Source: DASPWW01 sp963756745
GTDB taxonomy: Bacteria > Actinomycetota > Thermoleophilia > Solirubrobacterales > 70-9
Length of the DNA stretch: 64,000 bases
Assembly: GCA_963756745.1 (NCBI GenBank)
Contig: CAVWOU010000010.1
Span: forward strand, 758,506 to 822,505
Reading direction: 5' to 3'
Every line of letters begins with the position of its first letter. Positions within the stretch are counted from its first letter, which is position 1. Under the pieces are notes generated by a model. It was not told the DNA's origin. It did not search any database and was given only the letters and a program-made list of their open reading frames with translations. Both the position numbers and the translations under genes were made by a program. Positions 44,604-52,630 of this stretch are shown piece by piece.

Positions 44604-45149
44604 TCAGGGCGGGCTTGCATCGCCTACGACCTCGACCTCGTCTGCGACCTTGAGGGCCCCAAACAGCCCTGAGTACGGCTTGATGCCCCAGTCGGTCTGC
44701 TTGAGTGTGGCGCCGCCGGCGATCTGACCGTGCGAGCCGACGCCAAGCTCGAACTCGACCGGGTGGCTGTTGCCGGCCATCCTGAGGGTACCCCTCACAC
44801 GCAGTTGTCGGCCCCCGTCGAATGCCTCGACCTCGGTGGAGCGGAACTCGATTGGTTGCCCTTTCAGTACCTCATCGTCGATGGTCCGCTCGACCTCGAC
44901 CTTGTCCTCGTCCCTCAGCTCTTGGACTCCGCCGGTGCCCTCGAGTACCCGAAGGGAGCCGGCGTCGGCATCGAGCTCCAGGCTGATCTGCCCCGGATCG
45001 TCGCCGACCTTGACCGTCGCCCTCCAGGAGGTGACATCGATGACGAGATCGTGCCCCGCCTTGGCGGCCGCACCACGCCGGCCCGTCTTCACACGAAGCG
45101 TGGCGTTGTCCGGGCCCAGCCTGTGGGTGCCTGTCTTGATCGACACCAA
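44604..45149 (-). CDS. YceI-family protein (lipocalin-like), cytosolic form
   Basis: A 181-residue YceI-like beta-barrel: Gly-Thr-His-Arg-Leu-Gly-Pro, Gly-His-Asp-Leu-Val-Ile-Asp-Val, Ile-Glu-Phe-Arg-Ser-Thr, Leu-Arg-Val-Arg-Gly-Thr-Leu and Val-Glu-Phe-Glu-Leu near the end. YceI barrels bind isoprenoid-like lipids. No signal peptide is present, unlike most YceI proteins. It is convergent with gdhA and divergent from coxG, with a 73-nt gap that should hold the cox promoter. Confidence 0.82.
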   Translation of the reverse strand: MVSIKTGTHRLGPDNATLRVKTGRRGAAAKAGHDLVIDVTSWRATVKVGDDPGQISLELDADAGSLRVLEGTGGVQELRDEDKVEVERTIDDEVLKGQPIEFRSTEVEAFDGGRQLRVRGTLRMAGNSHPVEFELGVGSHGQIAGGATLKQTDWGIKPYSGLFGALKVADEVEVVGDASPP

Positions 45150-45222
45150 TGGCCAACGCTAGCGAGCAGCGATAGTCGCCGGCTTCGCGAACTCCCACGG
45201 CTGCTCTGGCAGACTGCCGCTG

Positions 45223-45663
45223 ATGGAGTTCAACAATTCATTCTCGGTCGAGAAGCCCGTCGATCAGGTCTGGAGCACGATGCTCGACCTCGAGCGGGTG
45301 GTGCCTTGCGTGCCGGACGCCCAGGTGATCGAGAAGGAGAGTGACAAGAAGGTCACGGCCCAGGTCAAGATCAGGCTCGGGTCGATGTCGATGACCTATA
45401 CCGGCCCCGCCGAGATCGTGGAGCAGGACGACAAGAGCCACCGCGCCGTGCTGACAGGCAGGGCCAAAGAGGCCGGGGGTCAGGGCAACGCCGATGCAAG
45501 GATTGCGATCCAGCTGACCGGGTCCGGCGACGGGACCGAGGTGGCGATCCACTCCGACGTCAACGTCGTCGGCAAGGCCGCGCAGATGGGCGAGGGCGTG
45601 ATCGCCGGTGTGACGGAAGCAATGATCGCGGCCTTCTCCGAGAACCTCGCCGCGCGAGTGTGA
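45223..45663 (+). CDS. coxG: Carbon monoxide dehydrogenase subunit G (SRPBCC fold)
   Basis: A 146-residue SRPBCC/START-fold protein of the CoxG family: Phe-Ser-Val-Glu-Lys-Pro-Val-Asp-Gln-Val-Trp near the start, then Cys-Val-Pro-Asp-Ala-Gln, Gly-Pro-Ala-Glu-Ile-Val and Gly-Lys-Ala-Ala-Gln-Met-Gly-Glu-Gly-Val-Ile near the end. CoxG is reported to help anchor CO dehydrogenase to the membrane or to carry quinones, and is usually encoded with coxMSL. It leads the island and is separated from coxMSL by five membrane-protein genes. Confidence 0.9.
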   Translation: MEFNNSFSVEKPVDQVWSTMLDLERVVPCVPDAQVIEKESDKKVTAQVKIRLGSMSMTYTGPAEIVEQDDKSHRAVLTGRAKEAGGQGNADARIAIQLTGSGDGTEVAIHSDVNVVGKAAQMGEGVIAGVTEAMIAAFSENLAARV

Positions 45664-45748
45664 TGCCGGGCCGCATGTATATTCCCAGCGCAGTGGACCC
45701 GATCACGTTGACAGCGTTCGGGCCAACCGAAAACCGGAGCGGACGCGT

Positions 45749-46009
45749 GTGCTGATCGCCGCGGACACAACCTCCTGGTACATCGGTTTGTCGCTGGGGG
45801 TTGTGGTGGTGATCGTGGCGGTGATCATCGTGGTGACGATCCTCGTCCTGGCGTCGCGGATCGACAGGCAGGCGCGCACGGCGAAGGACGCGGTCGACAC
45901 GATCCAGGCGCAGACCGCTGAGCTGAGCGGCATCGGCCGGATCAACGAATCGGGGGTTCGGATCCTTCATTCCGCCCGAGCCCTTCGAAAGGCCGCGGTC
46001 GGAAGATGA
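45749..46009 (+). CDS. Single-pass membrane protein 1 of 5 in the cox island
   Basis: An 86-residue protein: a few polar residues, one long Val/Ile-rich transmembrane helix (about 10-35) that starts Trp-Tyr-Ile-Gly, then a charged amphipathic helix (Arg-Ile-Asp-Arg-Gln-Ala-Arg-Thr-Ala-Lys-Asp-Ala-Val-Asp-Thr-Ile) and a short tail. The positive residues after the helix predict a cytosolic C-terminus. Its stop overlaps the next gene's ATG by 4 nt. It resembles the four genes after it in layout and weakly in sequence. No known family recognised. Confidence 0.75.
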   Translation: MLIAADTTSWYIGLSLGVVVVIVAVIIVVTILVLASRIDRQARTAKDAVDTIQAQTAELSGIGRINESGVRILHSARALRKAAVGR

Positions 46010-46311
46010 TCGACGTGCCGCTCGCCGTGGCCGGCACGGAGCGCACCCTCTGGTACGTCTCCCTCGCGCTGGGGCTCGTCGTGGCGCTCGTCGTGGCCGC
46101 CTTGCTGCTCCTGCTGCTGCGCCTCCTCATGAACATCGAGACAAGTGTCGGCGGGCTGCTGGAGTCCGCGGGAAAGGTGGCTGACAACACGGCGAACATC
46201 CCGCAGCTCCAGGACACGACGCCCGTGCTGAAGCAGATAGGCGCTGAGGGCGTGGTTCAAGACGGCTACATGAACGCGCTCTCAGAGGGCTACGCCAAGG
46301 AGCCGACCTGA
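46006..46311 (+). CDS. Single-pass membrane protein 2 of 5 in the cox island
   Basis: A 101-residue protein with an N-terminal segment of ~15 residues, then Leu-Trp-Tyr-Val-Ser-Leu-Ala-Leu-Gly and a Leu/Val/Ala-rich transmembrane helix (about 16-42). The cytosolic part contains Glu-Thr-Ser-Val-Gly-Gly-Leu-Leu-Glu-Ser-Ala and Ala-Asp-Asn-Thr-Ala-Asn-Ile-Pro. The Trp-Tyr start of the helix echoes protein 1. It overlaps the preceding gene (ATGA). Function unknown. Confidence 0.75.
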   Translation: MIDVPLAVAGTERTLWYVSLALGLVVALVVAALLLLLLRLLMNIETSVGGLLESAGKVADNTANIPQLQDTTPVLKQIGAEGVVQDGYMNALSEGYAKEPT

Positions 46312-46322
46312 GCACCTCGCTC

Positions 46323-46586
46323 TTGATCGCGCTGAGCGTCGCCGAGGCTGTGCTCGTGGTGGCCGTGCTCGCGTTCGCCCTGATCGAGATCCGGCGGCGT
46401 CTGACTAGGATCGCCGATGGGCTCAGCACGCTGGGATCGGCACTGACCACCGTCGAGTCCGAGCATCTTCGTCCTCTGGCCCGCGCCGTGGAAGCGATCA
46501 ACGATCAGTTCTCGAAGATCCTCGGCCTGTTGCCCGGAGTCGCCGACAAGGCCGCGATAGTCGCGGAGCATGCGAGGAAGCAGTGA
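46323..46586 (+). CDS. Single-pass membrane protein 3 of 5 in the cox island
   Basis: An 87-residue protein from a TTG at 46323 (a CTG overlapping the previous stop at 46308 is an alternative). The membrane helix (about 1-22) runs directly into Glu-Ile-Arg-Arg-Arg-Leu-Thr-Arg, giving a strong positive-inside signal, followed by an amphipathic helix with repeated small and hydrophobic residues ending His-Ala-Arg-Lys-Gln. The layout is the same as its neighbours. Its stop overlaps the next GTG start. Confidence 0.72.
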   Translation: MIALSVAEAVLVVAVLAFALIEIRRRLTRIADGLSTLGSALTTVESEHLRPLARAVEAINDQFSKILGLLPGVADKAAIVAEHARKQ

Positions 46587-46846
46587 CGCTCTGGTGGATC
46601 GGAAACATCGTCTTGCTGCTTGTGATCGTCCCGGTCGTCGTGGTCCTGCTCCGGGGCGTGCTGAATGCCGCCAGGCGCGTCGTGCCCGCTGTCGAAGCGC
46701 TCGCTCCGGTGGCGAGGGCGGCATCGAAGGACCTCGATGCCGTGGAGCAGCTGAACACGACCCGGAGCCAGGTGCACCAGACGGTCGACGTGGTCGCGGG
46801 ATACGGCGGGTCCCTGGACACCATCCTCGACGACGCCGATCGATAG
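46583..46846 (+). CDS. Single-pass membrane protein 4 of 5 in the cox island
   Basis: An 87-residue protein opening Thr-Leu-Trp-Trp-Ile-Gly-Asn with a Val/Leu-rich transmembrane helix (about 4-25), then Asn-Ala-Ala-Arg-Arg-Val-Val and a helical cytosolic part. The aromatic start of the helix matches proteins 1 and 2. GTG start overlaps the previous stop (GTGA). No family recognised. Confidence 0.72.
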   Translation: MTLWWIGNIVLLLVIVPVVVVLLRGVLNAARRVVPAVEALAPVARAASKDLDAVEQLNTTRSQVHQTVDVVAGYGGSLDTILDDADR

Positions 46847-46848
46847 CC

Positions 46849-47457
46849 ATGGAACCCGCTGCCGCCGTCACGATTCTCGCTGTGGTCCTGATCATCCTCG
46901 CCCTGGTCGTGTATCTCGTCGCGGTGATCCTGGAGCTGAGGAAGATCACCTCGGCGCTCGACGTCGTGATCGGCGCGGTGGGGGAGATCGTCAGCAAGAG
47001 CGCGCCGGTCAACGATGTCGTCAAGGCCATCAACGCCGACCTCAGCGCGGGTAGCGAGCTGCTCGAGGGTTTGCTCGAGAAGAAGGCAGGCCCGGAGGAC
47101 GCCGCCGGCTTGGTCGAATCGCTCTTCCCCGGAGGAGGCGTTGCGATGCTCGAGCGCCAGGGACGGCAGGGCGAGGTAAAGAACATCGATGTGGTGTACA
47201 CGAGGGGCGCCGTCCAGCTCGCGCGCCTTGGCCGGGAGAGCCCCCTCGGCGTGGGCGGTACGGCGGGTACCGCGCTCAGGGACGCGATCTATTCGAGCTC
47301 CGCGGCGCGGTCGCTGTACTCCAGCCCCGTGCGCCCGCCCCCCGGAGGGGACTCCATACCGAGGTCACCGACGATCGGCACCGGCGCGCCGGCGGTGTAT
47401 CGCCCGAGTGAAGAGGTCGGGGCGCGCCGCAGGCATCCGAAGGCACCAAGGGAGTAG
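46849..47457 (+). CDS. Single-pass membrane protein 5 of 5 in the cox island, with extended tail
   Basis: A 202-residue protein. The first ~90 residues repeat the plan of the preceding four: a transmembrane helix (about 6-28), Glu-Leu-Arg-Lys-Ile, then an amphipathic helix with Ala-Val-Gly-Glu-Ile-Val-Ser-Lys. The remaining half is Gly/Pro/Ser/Arg-rich and probably disordered, ending with a basic tail. It starts 3 nt after the previous stop and ends 8 nt before coxM, so the set is transcribed with the dehydrogenase genes. Confidence 0.72.
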   Translation: MEPAAAVTILAVVLIILALVVYLVAVILELRKITSALDVVIGAVGEIVSKSAPVNDVVKAINADLSAGSELLEGLLEKKAGPEDAAGLVESLFPGGGVAMLERQGRQGEVKNIDVVYTRGAVQLARLGRESPLGVGGTAGTALRDAIYSSSAARSLYSSPVRPPPGGDSIPRSPTIGTGAPAVYRPSEEVGARRRHPKAPRE

Positions 47458-47465
47458 GACGCCCG

Positions 47466-48341
47466 TTGCAGACCCCGGCACCGTTTGAGTACGAGCGGGC
47501 GACGAGCGTCGAGAACGTCATCGCCCTGCTCGAGAAGCATGGGCCCGAGGCCCGCGTGATCGCCGGCGGGCACAGCCTGTTGCCGATGATGAAGCTGCGA
47601 CTCGCGAATCCCGAGTGTCTGATCGACATCAACGACCTCGACCAGCTCTCTTACATCCGGGAGCAAGACGGAGAGATCCGGATCGGGGCGCTGACGCGGC
47701 ACTACGAGCTGCTGGAGTCCGAGCTGCTTGCGCGGCAGTTCCCGATCTTCGCCGACGCCGAGCGGGTGATCGCCGACCCGGTGGTGCGAAACCGCGGCAC
47801 GATCGGCGGCTCGCTCGCCCAGGCCGATGCGGCCGAGGACCTGTCGGCGGTGTGCTCGGCGCTGAAGGCGCGGGTCGTCATCGCGGGCTCCGGCGGCGAG
47901 CGGATCGTCTCGATGGAGGACTTCCACGTTGGGCCGTACCAGACGGCGATCGACGACGCGGAGATCCTGGTTGAGATTCGCCTCCCGGTGCGCCCCGGCG
48001 GTGGCAGCGCCCACGAGAAGGTCGAGCGCCGCGCGGGCGACTGGGCCATAGTCGCCGTGTCCGGGGCGCTCTGGGTCGACGGGGGCACAATCGCCGACGC
48101 CGGTCTGGCGCTCAGCGCCGCCGGTCCCACCACCGTCCACGTCTCCCGCGCCGAGGAGCTGCTTCGCGGCACGGCGCCGTCGGAGGAGCGCTTCTCCGAG
48201 GCGGGCGCGATCGCGTCCGAGGATTGCTCCCCGAGCGCCGACGGGCGCGGGCCGGTCGACTACAAGCGCCACCTTGCCGGCGAGCTCACCCGTCGCGCTC
48301 TGAGGCGTGCCGCGGGACGCGCACTACGCCAGGAGGGGTGA
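47466..48341 (+). CDS. coxM: Aerobic carbon monoxide dehydrogenase FAD-binding subunit
   Basis: The medium subunit carries FAD and passes electrons from the Fe-S subunit to the quinone pool. The 291-residue product has the two FAD motifs Ala-Gly-Gly-His-Ser at 33-37 and Thr-Ile-Gly-Gly-Ser at 112-116, and Asp-Pro-Val-Val-Arg-Asn-Arg-Gly before the second. The size matches CoxM (~288). TTG start. It is followed with no gap by coxS, giving the order M-S-L typical of form I CO dehydrogenase operons. Confidence 0.95.
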   Translation: MQTPAPFEYERATSVENVIALLEKHGPEARVIAGGHSLLPMMKLRLANPECLIDINDLDQLSYIREQDGEIRIGALTRHYELLESELLARQFPIFADAERVIADPVVRNRGTIGGSLAQADAAEDLSAVCSALKARVVIAGSGGERIVSMEDFHVGPYQTAIDDAEILVEIRLPVRPGGGSAHEKVERRAGDWAIVAVSGALWVDGGTIADAGLALSAAGPTTVHVSRAEELLRGTAPSEERFSEAGAIASEDCSPSADGRGPVDYKRHLAGELTRRALRRAAGRALRQEG

Positions 48342-48821
48342 ATGCAAGTCACGTTGACCGTCAACGGCGAGCAGGTGACGCGTGAGATCGAGCCCGCTCT
48401 TCTGCTTGTCCACTTCCTGCGTGACACGCTCGGCCTCACCGGCACACATTGGGGCTGCGACACCTCCAACTGCGGCGCCTGCGTGGTGCAGATGGACGGC
48501 CGCCCGGTGAAGTCCTGCACGGTGCTGACCGCCATGTGCGAGGGGCACGAGATCCGCACGATCGAGTCGCTGGAGGTCGACGGCGTGCTCGATCCGGTCC
48601 AGGAGGGCTTCCGCCAGGAGCACGGACTGCAATGCGGCTTCTGCACGCCTGGGATGATCATGACCACCCGGGCGTTGCTCGACGCCAACCCCGATCCCTC
48701 CGAGGCCGAGATTCGGACGGCGATCTCGGGCGCGATCTGCCGCTGCACCGGGTACTCGAACATCGTCAGAGCAGTGCGTTGGGCGGCTGATCACGAGAGC
48801 GCCGAATCCCAGAGGAGTTGA
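48342..48821 (+). CDS. coxS: Aerobic carbon monoxide dehydrogenase iron-sulfur subunit
   Basis: The small subunit holds two [2Fe-2S] clusters. The 159-residue product has the plant-type cluster cysteines C39, C44, C47 and C59, and the helical-domain cluster cysteines C98, C101, C133 and C135 (Gln-Cys-Gly-Phe-Cys-Thr-Pro-Gly and Cys-Arg-Cys-Thr-Gly-Tyr). All eight ligands are present, so it should be functional. ATG directly follows the coxM stop. Confidence 0.96.
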   Translation: MQVTLTVNGEQVTREIEPALLLVHFLRDTLGLTGTHWGCDTSNCGACVVQMDGRPVKSCTVLTAMCEGHEIRTIESLEVDGVLDPVQEGFRQEHGLQCGFCTPGMIMTTRALLDANPDPSEAEIRTAISGAICRCTGYSNIVRAVRWAADHESAESQRS

Positions 48822-48823
48822 GA

Positions 48824-51193
48824 ATGGCCACGTCCGCATCTAAAGAGACGCCTATCGGCTACGGCAGCATGAAGCGCAAGGAGGATGCGCGCTTCATTCG
48901 CGGCCAGGGCAAGTACCTCGACGACATCGTCCTGCCCGAGATGCTGCACGGCGCCGTGCTGCGAAGCCCGTATGCCCACGCACGCATCGTCTCGATCGAC
49001 ACCGCCGCGGCGCTTGCCCACCCCAAGGTGCACAGAGTGATCACGGCCAAGGACCTGGAGACCTTGGGCCTGGCCTGGATGCCGACGATCTCGTACGACT
49101 CGCAGGCCGTGCTGGCGGGCGACAAGGTCAGATTCCAGGGCCAGGAGGTTGCCTTCGTCGTCGCCGAGGATCGCTACGCGGCGCGCGACGCGCTTCCGCT
49201 GATCGACGTCGAGTACGAGCCTCTGCCGGCCGTCGTCAACGCCCGCAAGGCGCTCGACCCCGACGCGCCGCTGATCCGCGACGACAAGCCGGGCCAGACG
49301 GACAACCTCGCCAGCCCCAACTGGGAGGCCGGCGATCGGGAGGAGGCGGACCGGGTGTTCGCTGAGGCCGACACCGTCGTGACCAGGGACATGATCTACC
49401 CGCGCTGCCATCCGGCCCCGCTCGAGACCTGCGGAATGATCGCCGACATGAACCCGGAGACGGGCCAGCTCGACCTCTACAACGGCAACCAGGCCCCCAA
49501 CGTGCACCGCACCGTCTACGCCCAGGTGGCGGGGCTGCCCGAGCACATGATCCGGATCATGACCAACGACATCGGCGGCGGCTTCGGGAACAAGGTCCCG
49601 GTCTACCCCGGTTACGTGTGCACGATCGTGGGCTCGATCGTGTCCGGTCGGCCGGTCAAGTGGGTGGAGGACCGCTCGGAGAACCTGATGTCCACCGGGT
49701 TCGCCCGCGACTACGTCATGCACGGCGAGATCTGCGCCAAGGACGGCAAGATCACCGGGGTGCGCGTCGACGTCATCGCCGACCACGGCGCATTCGACAG
49801 CACGGCGCAGCCCTCGAAGTTCCCCGCCGGGTTCTTCCACATCTTCGCGGGGTCCTACGACCTCGACGCGGCACACTGCAGCGTCAAGGCCGTCTACACC
49901 AACAAGGCACCGGGTGGCGTGGCCTATCGCTGCTCGTTTCGGGTGACCGAGGCCATCTTCCTGGTCGAGCGACTGGTCGGCGAGCTCGCGCTCGAAATGG
50001 ACGTAGACCCGGTGGAGCTGCGGATGAACAGCTTCATCCGCCCGGAGCAGTTTCCCTACGAGAACAAGACCGGCTGGACGTACGACTCAGGCGAGTACCA
50101 GAAGACGATGCAGGAAGCGGTGAGGATCGCCGGTTACGACGAGCTGCGCCGTGAACAAGCGGAGAAGCGAGCCCGGGGCGAGCTGATGGGTATCGGCGTC
50201 TCGTTCTTCACCGAGGTCGTCGGCGCCGGGCCGAGAAAGCACATGGACATCCTTGGCTTCGGCATGGCGGACGGCGCCGACCTGCGTGTGCATGCCTCAG
50301 GCAAGGCGGTGCTCAGCATCAGCGCCCAGACCCAGGGCCAGGCGCACGAGACAACGTTCGCGCAGATCGTCGCAGAGGAGCTCGGCATCTCTCCGGATGA
50401 CATCCAGGTCCGCCACGGGGACACCGATCGCACGCCGTTCGGCCTGGGTACCTACGGCAGCCGCTCCACCCCGGTCTCCGGCGCCGCGGCCGCTGTCGCC
50501 GCCCGCAAGGTGCGCGACAAGGCGCGGTTGATCGCGGCCGGAATGCTCGAGACCTCGCCCGAGGACCTGGTCTGGGAGAAGGGCCGCTGGTACGTCAAGG
50601 GCGATCCCGAGAAGGGCGCGATGATCGAGGAGATCGCCGAGAAGGCATACGGTGCCGACCCGCTGCCCGAGGGTGTCGAGGGGGGGCTCGACGGCCAATC
50701 GGTCTACGACCCGCCGAACCTCACCTACCCGTGCGGAGCCTACATCTGCGTCGTGGACATCGACCCGGAGACCGCCGAGGTGAAGGTGCGGCGATTCATC
50801 GCCGTCGACGACTGCGGCGTGCGCATCAATCCGATGGTCGTCGACGGCCAGATCATGGGCGGCCTGGCCGAGGGAGTCGGAATTGCGCTGATGGAGGTGA
50901 TCAGCTTCGACGAGCAGGGCAACTGCCTCAACGGGTCGCTGAAGGACTATCTGATCCCGACTGCGCTCGAGTGCCCCGACTGGGAGCTGGGCGCGACAGT
51001 GACGCCCTGTCCGCACCACCCGATCGGCGCGAAGGGTGTCGGCGAGTCGGCGACGAACGGCTCTCCGCCGGCAATCGTCAACGCCGTCATAGACGCCCTG
51101 CACGAGTCCCACGGGGTGAAGCACGTCGACATGCCCCTGACCCCTGCGCGAGTGTGGGCGGCGATGCAGGGCAGGGCCGAGCCGCCGCAATGA
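48824..51193 (+). CDS. coxL: Form I aerobic carbon monoxide dehydrogenase molybdenum subunit
   Basis: The large subunit binds the Mo-Cu active site with molybdopterin cytosine dinucleotide and oxidises CO to CO2. The 789-residue product is family length. The active-site loop is Ala-Tyr-Arg-Cys-Ser-Phe-Arg with Cys370 as copper ligand, the diagnostic form I signature (form II and other hydroxylases have Ala-Tyr-Arg-Gly-Ala-Gly-Arg). Also visible are Gly-Gly-Gly-Phe-Gly, Gln-Gly-Gln-Ala-His-Glu-Thr and the late Gly-Val-Gly-Glu-Ser with the catalytic Glu. A GAGGAG site 7 nt upstream selects ATG 48824 over TTG 48818. Confidence 0.97.
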   Translation: MATSASKETPIGYGSMKRKEDARFIRGQGKYLDDIVLPEMLHGAVLRSPYAHARIVSIDTAAALAHPKVHRVITAKDLETLGLAWMPTISYDSQAVLAGDKVRFQGQEVAFVVAEDRYAARDALPLIDVEYEPLPAVVNARKALDPDAPLIRDDKPGQTDNLASPNWEAGDREEADRVFAEADTVVTRDMIYPRCHPAPLETCGMIADMNPETGQLDLYNGNQAPNVHRTVYAQVAGLPEHMIRIMTNDIGGGFGNKVPVYPGYVCTIVGSIVSGRPVKWVEDRSENLMSTGFARDYVMHGEICAKDGKITGVRVDVIADHGAFDSTAQPSKFPAGFFHIFAGSYDLDAAHCSVKAVYTNKAPGGVAYRCSFRVTEAIFLVERLVGELALEMDVDPVELRMNSFIRPEQFPYENKTGWTYDSGEYQKTMQEAVRIAGYDELRREQAEKRARGELMGIGVSFFTEVVGAGPRKHMDILGFGMADGADLRVHASGKAVLSISAQTQGQAHETTFAQIVAEELGISPDDIQVRHGDTDRTPFGLGTYGSRSTPVSGAAAAVAARKVRDKARLIAAGMLETSPEDLVWEKGRWYVKGDPEKGAMIEEIAEKAYGADPLPEGVEGGLDGQSVYDPPNLTYPCGAYICVVDIDPETAEVKVRRFIAVDDCGVRINPMVVDGQIMGGLAEGVGIALMEVISFDEQGNCLNGSLKDYLIPTALECPDWELGATVTPCPHHPIGAKGVGESATNGSPPAIVNAVIDALHESHGVKHVDMPLTPARVWAAMQGRAEPPQ

Positions 51194-51241
51194 GGCAGTA
51201 GCCAATCCCCAGACGGCCGGAGGTGCTGATGGAGGACCTCA

Positions 51242-52579
51242 GTGCTTGAGGGACTTGACCTTCCCGCCCTGGCGACTGCGCTGGGCCAGCGGCTGCGGGT
51301 CGCCGGCGTGCCCGTCACACCGGAGCGATCCGCGCGCTTCGCGCGGGCGCTGACACTCGTCGCGCCGCTGAAGCGCGAGGAGCTCTACTGGACGGCTCGG
51401 GCAGTTTTTGTCTCCTCGCACTCCCAGGTGCCGACGTTCGACCGCGTGTTCTCGGCGGTGTTCGACCCACGCCTGGAGCCCGACGCGGATCGCGGTGATC
51501 CTCACTCCCCGCCGCTGGGCGCCTCGCCGGCGAGCGAGCAGGCCCCGAGCCCAGGGGCACGGCCGGTCCCCCGGGAGCCGGGCGCGGCAGGGTCGGGCGG
51601 CATGAGCCCGTCCTCCTCGGCGCCGGGCGACTCCGAGGCGCGGGAGGTCGAGGTGCCGCTGGCCATGGCCAGCGACGAGGAGCGCCTCGCGGAGAAGAGC
51701 TTTGCGGCGATGGAGCCCCACGAGCTGGCGCAACTTCGCCGGCTGATGACGCGTCTGGAGCTAGCCACGCCCCAGCGCCGCTCCCGCCGTGCGCGACGCG
51801 CGCGACACGGCGAGCGTCTCGACCTGCGCCGCACGCTGCGCGCGAGCCTGCGCACCGGGGGTGATCCGGTCTCTCTCTCCCGCCGCCGCCGGCGGACCCG
51901 TCCCCGGAAGTTGGTGCTGCTGTGCGACATCTCGGGCTCGATGGAGCCCTACGCACGTGCCCATCTGCAGCTGCTGAGCTCGGCTGTCGCAGGCGGAACC
52001 CCCGCAGAGGCGTTCGTCTTCGCCACCCGACTGACGCGCCTGACGCGGGCGCTGAGCGGGAACAACCCCGAGGCGGCGATCCAGCGCGCGGCCGCGGCCG
52101 CTCCGGACTGGTCGAGTGGAACGCGGATCGGTCAGGCGCTGATGACCTTCAACGACCGCTACGGCCGCCGAGGCATGGCTCGTGGCGCCGTCATCGTGAT
52201 CCTCTCCGACGGGTGGGAGCGCGGGGACCCCGCGCTGGTCGCCCGCGAGATGGCGCGTCTCGCGCGGCTCGCGTACCGGATCGTATGGGTCAACCCGCGG
52301 GTCAACGCGCCCGGGTTTTACCCGGGGACCGGTGGAATGGCAGCGGCCCTGCCCTACTGCGACGCTCTGGTGAGCGGACACAATCTCAACGCCCTCGACG
52401 AGGTTGCCGAGGCGATGGTCGCCACCGATGCCTCCTCGCCGGAGGCGAGCTGGAGGCCACCGTCGCGAGTCACCGACCGCGTCGAGCCGTCATGGCCAAG
52501 CGCCGGCCCGACCGAGGCGCAGAGGCCCGTTCCCATGCCCAGCGGATACGGGCCCAGCCGTGGCAACACCACCGCGTGA
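51242..52579 (+). CDS. coxE: VWA-domain CO dehydrogenase accessory protein
   Basis: A 445-residue CoxE-type protein. The N-terminal helical region is followed by a Pro/Ser/Gly-rich linker (about 75-140), an Arg-rich block, then a von Willebrand A domain with MIDAS Asp-Ile-Ser-Gly-Ser-Met near 228-233, Gly-Thr-Arg-Ile-Gly and Leu-Ser-Asp-Gly-Trp-Glu-Arg-Gly-Asp. CoxE works with the AAA ATPase CoxD in maturing the copper-sulfur-molybdenum centre. GTG start. coxD is encoded about 2.2 kb downstream, separated by four other genes or gene parts. Confidence 0.92.
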   Translation: MLEGLDLPALATALGQRLRVAGVPVTPERSARFARALTLVAPLKREELYWTARAVFVSSHSQVPTFDRVFSAVFDPRLEPDADRGDPHSPPLGASPASEQAPSPGARPVPREPGAAGSGGMSPSSSAPGDSEAREVEVPLAMASDEERLAEKSFAAMEPHELAQLRRLMTRLELATPQRRSRRARRARHGERLDLRRTLRASLRTGGDPVSLSRRRRRTRPRKLVLLCDISGSMEPYARAHLQLLSSAVAGGTPAEAFVFATRLTRLTRALSGNNPEAAIQRAAAAAPDWSSGTRIGQALMTFNDRYGRRGMARGAVIVILSDGWERGDPALVAREMARLARLAYRIVWVNPRVNAPGFYPGTGGMAAALPYCDALVSGHNLNALDEVAEAMVATDASSPEASWRPPSRVTDRVEPSWPSAGPTEAQRPVPMPSGYGPSRGNTTA

Positions 52580-52630
52580 AAGCCGGCCAGCGGCTCGGTC
52601 GACGCCAACTAAGCGCGATATTCTCGGGTC

